From positions 1 to 64,000 of the forward strand of contig CAZNTE010000010.1 in the NCBI GenBank assembly GCA_964575895.1: a stretch of DNA of 64,000 bases, given 5' to 3'. Positions 59,155 to 64,000 of the stretch are shown here, piece by piece. The DNA comes from Gudongella sp964575895 (lineage in GTDB: Bacteria > Bacillota > Clostridia > Tissierellales > Tissierellaceae). A model generated the notes under the pieces. The model was not told the origin of the DNA. It saw nothing but the letters and a program-made list of their open reading frames with translations, and ran no database searches. How positions within the stretch are numbered: position 1 is the first letter of the stretch; each line of letters starts with the position of its first letter. The translations under genes were made by a program, and so were the position numbers.

Positions 59155-60177
59155 GTGGAATTATTAAACTTAATAAGGAAATTATCTCCTGAGTCAATTT
59201 TTGATATAGAACGACGATATGAGATACTAAGAACCGTAAATTATAGGCAACCAATAGGCAGAAGATCTCTAGCTAGAGAGTTGGATATGGGGGAGAGATT
59301 AGTACGAAACGAGATAGAAAATCTAAAGACTTTAGGGTTATTAAATAATAATAATATGGGTATGTATGTTACAGACGAAGGCAGTCGATTAATAGTTGAT
59401 CTTGATGAATTCTATAAGAATCTTAAGGGAATCCCTGAACTTACAAAAAAATTAAACCAGAAACTTAAGCTAAGGAAAATCCTGGTTGTTCCAGGGGATT
59501 CAGGTAAGGATGAGCTTGTTCTTAAGGACATGGGTAAGGCAGCCACAAATTACTTGGTAAAAATTTTAAAAGATGATGATATTGTGGGAGTAACTGGCGG
59601 TAGTACCATGGCAAATGTATCTGAATCAATAAACACCGATAGTAAGTTTCCTAATGTAACAGTCATACCAGCTAGAGGTGGTTTAGGGATTGATCTCAAT
59701 ACACAAGCAAATTCAGTTGCAGCTAAACTTGGTGAGGGCTTAAGAGCAAAGTATAGGTTACTATATATCCCTGATAGCTTATCTGAAGATGCACTTACTG
59801 CTGTTCTTAAGAATCAGGAAATAAAAGAATCTCTTGAGTTTATTAAAAATATGAGTGTTCTACTATTTGGTATTGGAAGAGCAGATATTATGGCAAACAG
59901 AAGGAACCTATCTAAGGAGAGAATTAAATCTCTATTAGAAGAAGGGGCTGTGGCAGAAGCTTTTGGACATTATTTTGACATAAGTGGCAATGAAGTTTGG
60001 GAATATAAAACTGTTGGAATTACCTTAGACAATTACATGAAGATTAATGAGATTATAGGTGTTGCAGGGGGAGAAGATAAGGCTGAAGCAATTATTGCCT
60101 TATCATCCCTTAGAAAAGACATAACCTTAATAATTGATGAGGCTGTTGGAAACAAAATAATTAATATATTAACTTAA
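59155..60177 (+). CDS. cggR: Central glycolytic genes regulator CggR
   Basis: Encodes 340 residues from GTG 59155, with GGAGG upstream, matching the usual CggR length. The frame extends further upstream through the promoter and operator and is not coding there. The N-terminus LLNLIRKLSPESIFDIERRYEILRTVNY leads into the HTH IGRRSLARELDMGERLVRNEIENL. The SorC-type sugar-phosphate-binding domain follows (VGVTGGSTMANVSESI near 155, GIGRADIMANRR near 240). It represses the gap operon when fructose-1,6-bisphosphate is low. gap follows 18 bases downstream. Confidence 0.93.
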   Translation: MELLNLIRKLSPESIFDIERRYEILRTVNYRQPIGRRSLARELDMGERLVRNEIENLKTLGLLNNNNMGMYVTDEGSRLIVDLDEFYKNLKGIPELTKKLNQKLKLRKILVVPGDSGKDELVLKDMGKAATNYLVKILKDDDIVGVTGGSTMANVSESINTDSKFPNVTVIPARGGLGIDLNTQANSVAAKLGEGLRAKYRLLYIPDSLSEDALTAVLKNQEIKESLEFIKNMSVLLFGIGRADIMANRRNLSKERIKSLLEEGAVAEAFGHYFDISGNEVWEYKTVGITLDNYMKINEIIGVAGGEDKAEAIIALSSLRKDITLIIDEAVGNKIINILT

Positions 60178-60195
60178 AATAAGGAGGAAATAATT

Positions 60196-61203
60196 ATGAC
60201 TTTAAAAGTAGGATTAAGTGGATTTGGTAGGATAGGAAGGGATGTAGTTAGAATTTGGGCAGAGAATGATGTAAAAGATTTTGAAATCGTTGCAATTAAT
60301 GCTTCTGGGGACATAAAAGACTTAGCCCATTTATTTAAGTATGATAGTTTATATGGAAAATTTGATGGTGAGATAGACACTTACGAAGGTGGATTTGTTA
60401 TTAATGGCAAGAAAATTCCAGTAGTAGCATATAGAGATCCTTCTCAAATTCCATGGAAGGATTTAGGAGTGGATTTAGCAATTGATTCAACTGGTGCATT
60501 TAAGGATAGGGAAGGCTTATCAAAGCATTTGGAAGCAGGAGCTAAAAAAGTAATGATAACTGCACCTGCAAAAGGCGAAGATATAACGATTGTATTAGGA
60601 GTAAATGATCATTTATACGATCATGAAAAGCACAATATTATTTCAAACGCATCTTGTACTACTAACTGTTTAGCACCAGTATCAAAAGTAATCCTTGACA
60701 AATTGGGAGTTAAGAAAGGTTTAATGACCACAATTCATGCTTATACCAATGATCAACAAATATTAGATAAAAGACATAAGGACCCTAGAAGAGCTAGAGC
60801 TGCTGCAGAAAATATAGTACCAACTACAACTGGTGCTGCTAAGGCTGTTTCATTAGTATTACCAGAACTTAAGGGTAAGCTAAATGGATTCTCAGTTAGA
60901 GTTCCTGTACCAACAGTTTCAATGGTAGATGTTGTATTTGAAGTTGATAGACCTACTACAGTTGAGGAAGTAAATGGATTCCTTAAGGCGGCTAGTGAGA
61001 ATGAAATGAAAGGTATACTAGGATATTCAGAAGAGCCTTTGGTATCAAGAGATTTCCTTGGAGATGAAAGATCATCAATAGTTGATGCTGATTCAACTAT
61101 GGTTATTGATAATATGGTAAAGATTATTGCTTGGTATGATAATGAGTGGGGATATTCAAGTAGAGTAGTTGATCTTGCAAGTTTAATAGCTTCTAAGTGG
61201 TAA
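60196..61203 (+). CDS. gap: Glyceraldehyde-3-phosphate dehydrogenase, type I
   Basis: Encodes 335 residues. The NAD site is GLSGFGRIGRDVVR near residues 6-19. The catalytic Cys is in SNASCTTNCLAP near 152-163 and the partner His in TTIHAYTNDQ near 178. The phosphate-site residues TGAAKAVSLVLPEL and RVPVPTVSMVD follow, and the C-terminal WYDNEWGYSSRVVDL is standard. It oxidises glyceraldehyde-3-phosphate to 1,3-bisphosphoglycerate. AAGGAGG precedes the ATG. A strong hairpin separates it from pgk. Confidence 0.97.
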   Translation: MTLKVGLSGFGRIGRDVVRIWAENDVKDFEIVAINASGDIKDLAHLFKYDSLYGKFDGEIDTYEGGFVINGKKIPVVAYRDPSQIPWKDLGVDLAIDSTGAFKDREGLSKHLEAGAKKVMITAPAKGEDITIVLGVNDHLYDHEKHNIISNASCTTNCLAPVSKVILDKLGVKKGLMTTIHAYTNDQQILDKRHKDPRRARAAAENIVPTTTGAAKAVSLVLPELKGKLNGFSVRVPVPTVSMVDVVFEVDRPTTVEEVNGFLKAASENEMKGILGYSEEPLVSRDFLGDERSSIVDADSTMVIDNMVKIIAWYDNEWGYSSRVVDLASLIASKW

Positions 61204-61210
61204 AATAATG

Positions 61211-61232
61211 AGTCGGGTCTAAGGACCCGACT
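61211..61232 (+). terminator. Hairpin between gap and pgk
   Basis: The 9-bp stem AGTCGGGTC / GACCCGACT with a TAAG loop has only TTGTAAATT after it. It is probably a partial terminator or mRNA-stability element giving more gap than pgk mRNA. Confidence 0.65.
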
Positions 61233-61278
61233 TGTAAATTGAAAATTTAGATTAATACTATAAGAAGAAGGTGTTAAT

Positions 61279-62469
61279 ATGTTTAAGAAAAAAACATTAA
61301 AGGATATAAATGTATCTGGGAAAACAGTGCTAGTGAGAGTTGACTATAATGTCCCTATGGATGACGACTTGAATATTACAGATAACATCAGAATTAGAAG
61401 TTCACTTCCCACTATTAACTATCTCCTAGAGAATGATGCAAAGATAATTCTTATGTCACATCTTGGAAGACCAAAGGGAGAACCAAAAGCTAAATACTCT
61501 ATGGAACCAGTGGCTAGAGAATTATCTAAACTAGTGGGAAAGGAAATCATCTTTGCAGATGAGGATCTTGTTGTGACTAATAAAGTGAGAGATATGGCAA
61601 AATCTCTTAAGCCAAGGGATATTATGTTGCTTCAAAATACCAGATATAGAAAAGAAGAAGAAAAAAATGATGATGAGTTTGCTAAAGAATTAGCAGATCT
61701 TGCAGAAATCTATGTAAATGACGCATTTGGAACTTCCCATAGGGCACATGCATCCAATGTTGGAGTTTCAAAGTATCTTCCATCAGCTTTAGGGTTATTA
61801 GTAGAGAAAGAAGTATCCATAATGGGTAAGGCTTTGGATAATCCAGAAAGACCCTTTGTTGCTATACTTGGAGGTGCAAAGGTATCTGATAAGATAGGAG
61901 TAATTGAGAATCTCATTAATAAAGTTGATGCAATTATCATAGGTGGAGGTATGGCATTTACATTCCTTAAAGCAAAAGGATATGAAATTGGAACATCCTT
62001 ATTAGAAGATGACAAGGTTGAACTGGCATCTGAGCTTATTAATAAAGCTAAAGAAAATGGAGTTGCCTTAGTATTACCAATAGATGTAGTTGTAGCAAAA
62101 GAATTTAAAAGTGACACTGAATTTAGAACGGTAGTTGTTGAAGATATTCCAAAGGATATGATGGGATTAGATATTGGAGATGAGTCAATAGAGCTTTTCC
62201 AAAAAGTAATCGAAGAGGCAAAAACAATAATATGGAATGGGCCAATGGGTGTGTTCGAGATGGATAACTTTAATAAGGGAACATATGCCATAGGTCATGC
62301 TATGGTTAATTCTGGAGCTATTACTATCGTAGGTGGTGGAGATTCAGCTTCAGCCATAGAACAAGCAGGATTAGCAGATCAGATCACTCATGTATCAACT
62401 GGGGGAGGAGCATCCTTAGAACTATTGGAAGGAAAAGTACTTCCTGGAATTGATGCTATCAGTGAGTAA
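61279..62469 (+). CDS. pgk: Phosphoglycerate kinase
   Basis: Encodes 396 residues. Hallmarks are VLVRVDYNVPMDDDLNITDNIRIRSSLPTI near residues 17-46, SHLGRPKGEP near 60, the NDAFGTSHRAHASNVG stretch near 152, LGGAKVSDKIGVIENL near 196, the nucleotide-binding IWNGPMGVFEMDNF near 317 and GGGDSASAIEQ near 353. It makes ATP and 3-phosphoglycerate. GAAGAAGGTG precedes the ATG. It is followed by tpiA after 12 bases. Confidence 0.97.
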   Translation: MFKKKTLKDINVSGKTVLVRVDYNVPMDDDLNITDNIRIRSSLPTINYLLENDAKIILMSHLGRPKGEPKAKYSMEPVARELSKLVGKEIIFADEDLVVTNKVRDMAKSLKPRDIMLLQNTRYRKEEEKNDDEFAKELADLAEIYVNDAFGTSHRAHASNVGVSKYLPSALGLLVEKEVSIMGKALDNPERPFVAILGGAKVSDKIGVIENLINKVDAIIIGGGMAFTFLKAKGYEIGTSLLEDDKVELASELINKAKENGVALVLPIDVVVAKEFKSDTEFRTVVVEDIPKDMMGLDIGDESIELFQKVIEEAKTIIWNGPMGVFEMDNFNKGTYAIGHAMVNSGAITIVGGGDSASAIEQAGLADQITHVSTGGGASLELLEGKVLPGIDAISE

Positions 62470-62481
62470 GGAGGAGTTTTT

Positions 62482-63228
62482 TTGAGAATACCAATAATTG
62501 CTGGAAATTGGAAGATGAATAACACAATTACCCAGAGCAAAGAATTAATAGAGGAGTTAGTAAGTAAAGAATTAAAAGAAGGTGTAGATGCAGTTATTTG
62601 TGTTCCATATACAAGTATCCAGAGTGCCCATACTCTAGTTAAAGACACAAATATTAAGATTGGTGCTCAGAATATGCATTGGGAAGAAAAGGGTGCTTTT
62701 ACAGGAGAAATTTCGCCTGTGATGCTCAAGGAACTGGGAGTTGAGTATGTTATAGTTGGTCACTCAGAGAGAAGACAATACTTTAATGAGACAGACGAAA
62801 CTGTGAACTTGAAGATTAAGGCTGCTATCAAAGAAGACATAATTCCAATAGTATGTGTAGGAGAAACATTAGAACAGAGAGAAGAAGGAATACACATTGA
62901 CTTAGTTAAAAATCAAGTGATTAAAGCATTTGATGGAGTTGATGCAGACCAGATTAAAAAATTAATAATAGCATATGAACCAATATGGGCAATTGGAACA
63001 GGTAAAACCGCATCCTCAGATCAGGCTGAAGAAATGTGTAAATTAATTAGGGACACTATCCAATCAAAATACAATGAAGAGACAGCAGATAGTGTAAGAA
63101 TTCAGTATGGTGGAAGCGTTAAACCTGATAATGTTACAGAATTAATGGGAAAAGATAATATAGATGGTGCTCTAGTAGGTGGAGCTAGTTTGAAAGCTGA
63201 TGATTTCTTGAAGCTTTTGAATTATTAA
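62482..63228 (+). CDS. tpiA: Triosephosphate isomerase
   Basis: Encodes 248 residues from a TTG start with AAGGAGGAG upstream; the family opening RIPIIAGNWKMNNT follows at once, with the catalytic Lys in WKMN. The catalytic His is in VGHSERRQYFNE near 93-104, the catalytic Glu in IAYEPIWAIGTGKTA near 161-175, and the phosphate loop GALVGGASLK lies at the end. It interconverts dihydroxyacetone phosphate and glyceraldehyde-3-phosphate. Confidence 0.97.
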   Translation: MRIPIIAGNWKMNNTITQSKELIEELVSKELKEGVDAVICVPYTSIQSAHTLVKDTNIKIGAQNMHWEEKGAFTGEISPVMLKELGVEYVIVGHSERRQYFNETDETVNLKIKAAIKEDIIPIVCVGETLEQREEGIHIDLVKNQVIKAFDGVDADQIKKLIIAYEPIWAIGTGKTASSDQAEEMCKLIRDTIQSKYNEETADSVRIQYGGSVKPDNVTELMGKDNIDGALVGGASLKADDFLKLLNY

Positions 63229-63240
63229 CGGAGGTTTATT

Positions 63241-64000
63241 ATGACTAAAAACCCTGTAATGTTAATGATTTTAGATGGTTTTGGGTTGGGAAAAGCCTAC
63301 CCAGGAAATGCTGTAAGATTAGCCAAGACTCCAAATTTTGATAGAATTTTAAGTGAATATCCCCATACTACTTTAAAAGCTAGTGGCATGTCAGTTGGAC
63401 TACCTGAAGGTCAAATGGGGAATTCAGAAGTTGGGCATTTAAACATTGGTTCTGGAAGAATTGTATATCAAGAATTAACTAGAATATCAAAGGAAATTCA
63501 AGAAGGTGGATTCTTTCTTAAAAAAGAATTTTCAGATGCTATTAAAAATTCAAAAGACAATAGTTCTGCAGTTCATTTAATTGGTCTGGTATCAGATGGT
63601 GGTGTTCATAGTCACAACACACATTTGTATGGATTATTGGAACTAATGAAAAAAGAAAATGTGAAAAATGTTTATATCCACGTGATTCTTGACGGAAGAG
63701 ATGTTGCTCCTTCAATAGGGAGTACTCATGTTAGAGAACTTCAACAAAAGATAAGTGAAATTGGAGTAGGGAAAATTGCAACTGTATCTGGAAGATATTA
63801 CACAATGGATAGAGACAAGAGATGGGAAAGAACAAAACTAGGATATGATGCAATTGTCCTTGGAAAAGGTGAGAATAACATTGATCCAGTTTTGGCAATT
63901 GAAAATTCATATAAAGAGGGAATAAATGATGAGTTTATGATTCCTGTAGTAATACTTGAGGATAATAAACCACTTGGAGTTGTGGAAGATAATGATTCAA
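63241..64000 (+). CDS. gpmI: 2,3-bisphosphoglycerate-independent phosphoglycerate mutase (5' part, cut by window end)
   Basis: Open from ATG 63241 (GGAGG upstream) to the window edge with no stop, giving 253 of the ~510 residues expected. The alkaline-phosphatase-fold manganese site starts with MILDGFGLG near residues 9-17. The catalytic Ser is in GQMGNSEVGHLNIGSGR near 59-75. GLVSDGGVHSH near 117-127 and DGRDVAPSIG near 150 contact substrate and metal, and SGRYYTMDRDKRWERTK near 181-197 is diagnostic. It converts 3- to 2-phosphoglycerate. An enolase gene is likely to follow outside the window. Confidence 0.95.
   Translation, partial: MTKNPVMLMILDGFGLGKAYPGNAVRLAKTPNFDRILSEYPHTTLKASGMSVGLPEGQMGNSEVGHLNIGSGRIVYQELTRISKEIQEGGFFLKKEFSDAIKNSKDNSSAVHLIGLVSDGGVHSHNTHLYGLLELMKKENVKNVYIHVILDGRDVAPSIGSTHVRELQQKISEIGVGKIATVSGRYYTMDRDKRWERTKLGYDAIVLGKGENNIDPVLAIENSYKEGINDEFMIPVVILEDNKPLGVVEDNDS

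Noticed and set aside
61710..62291. A 193-codon open frame antisense to pgk
   Set aside because: It lies entirely inside a well-supported gene, has no ribosome site and no recognisable motif. It reflects the codon use of pgk.

Overview
The window is AT-rich, densely packed, low-GC Gram-positive DNA. It carries a complete selenocysteine-dependent glycine reductase operon, a glycine C-acetyltransferase, peptide importers, peptidases, rubredoxin, an S-layer-homology protein and spore-type proteins (GerMN). This points to a strictly anaerobic, amino-acid- and peptide-fermenting member of the Clostridia/Tissierellia (relatives of Tissierella, Sporanaerobacter, Acetoanaerobium). The genus is inferred, not proven. 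No rRNA, tRNA, CRISPR array or prophage was seen.

Layout. 1-0.3 kb: rubredoxin on the minus strand, its terminator, and next to it what looks like the 5' end of a group IIC intron running out of the window. 0.4-7.2 kb: an anti-sigma-type ATPase, a secreted YcdB/SLH protein, typA, cardiolipin synthase and a class IV aminotransferase. 7.2-10.5 kb: pepT (minus), a DegV protein and an exported EEP-family protein. 10.7-16.7 kb: a five-gene oligopeptide ABC transporter operon followed by a 55-residue membrane protein. 16.8-24.5 kb: HAD phosphatase, GerMN lipoprotein, UvrD-like helicase (minus), PAP2 phosphatase, nitroreductase, TPR protein, methionine aminopeptidase, hemolysin III. 24.7-31.5 kb: AbgT transporter with an M20 peptidase, MATE exporter, DUF1667, MgtC, cyclophilin and a Fe-S protein. 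31.5-34.7 kb: a transposase remnant abutting a two-component system, then thymidine kinase. 34.7-37.8 kb (minus): a PadR-HAAS-DUF4097 operon and rodA. 37.9-42.6 kb: queG, kbl, DUF503, nth, vanW-like. 42.6-46.1 kb: a cobalamin riboswitch and a BtuF-BtuC-BtuD importer whose ATPase has an extra C-terminal domain. 46.2-49.2 kb: Cof-type phosphatase, trmL, Na/Pi symporter. 49.4-57.6 kb: a promoter, a tandem glycine riboswitch and terminator, then trxB-trxA-grdE-grdA-grdA-grdB-grdC-grdD. 57.6-59.0 kb: rpoN. 59.0 kb to the end: cggR-gap-pgk-tpiA-gpmI (gpmI cut by the window edge).

How the genes work together. Peptides enter through the Opp-type transporter and are trimmed by PepT, M20 peptidase and Map. 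Threonine-derived 2-amino-3-ketobutyrate is split to glycine by Kbl. Glycine is sensed by the riboswitch and reduced by the Grd complex, with electrons from TrxB and an atypical CEPC thioredoxin, to acetyl phosphate. Three genes are read through UGA as selenocysteine (two near-identical tandem grdA copies and grdB). The triose part of glycolysis is controlled by a CggR-type repressor with a recognisable GGGAC/GTCCC operator. B12 import is under a B12 riboswitch.

The observations most worth a second look are the tandem grdA duplication, the group IIC intron edge at the rubredoxin terminator, the fused domain on the cobalamin ATPase, a 30-bp dyad before the AbgT operon, a small membrane protein in the opp operon, and a transposon remnant that may supply the promoter of a two-component system.
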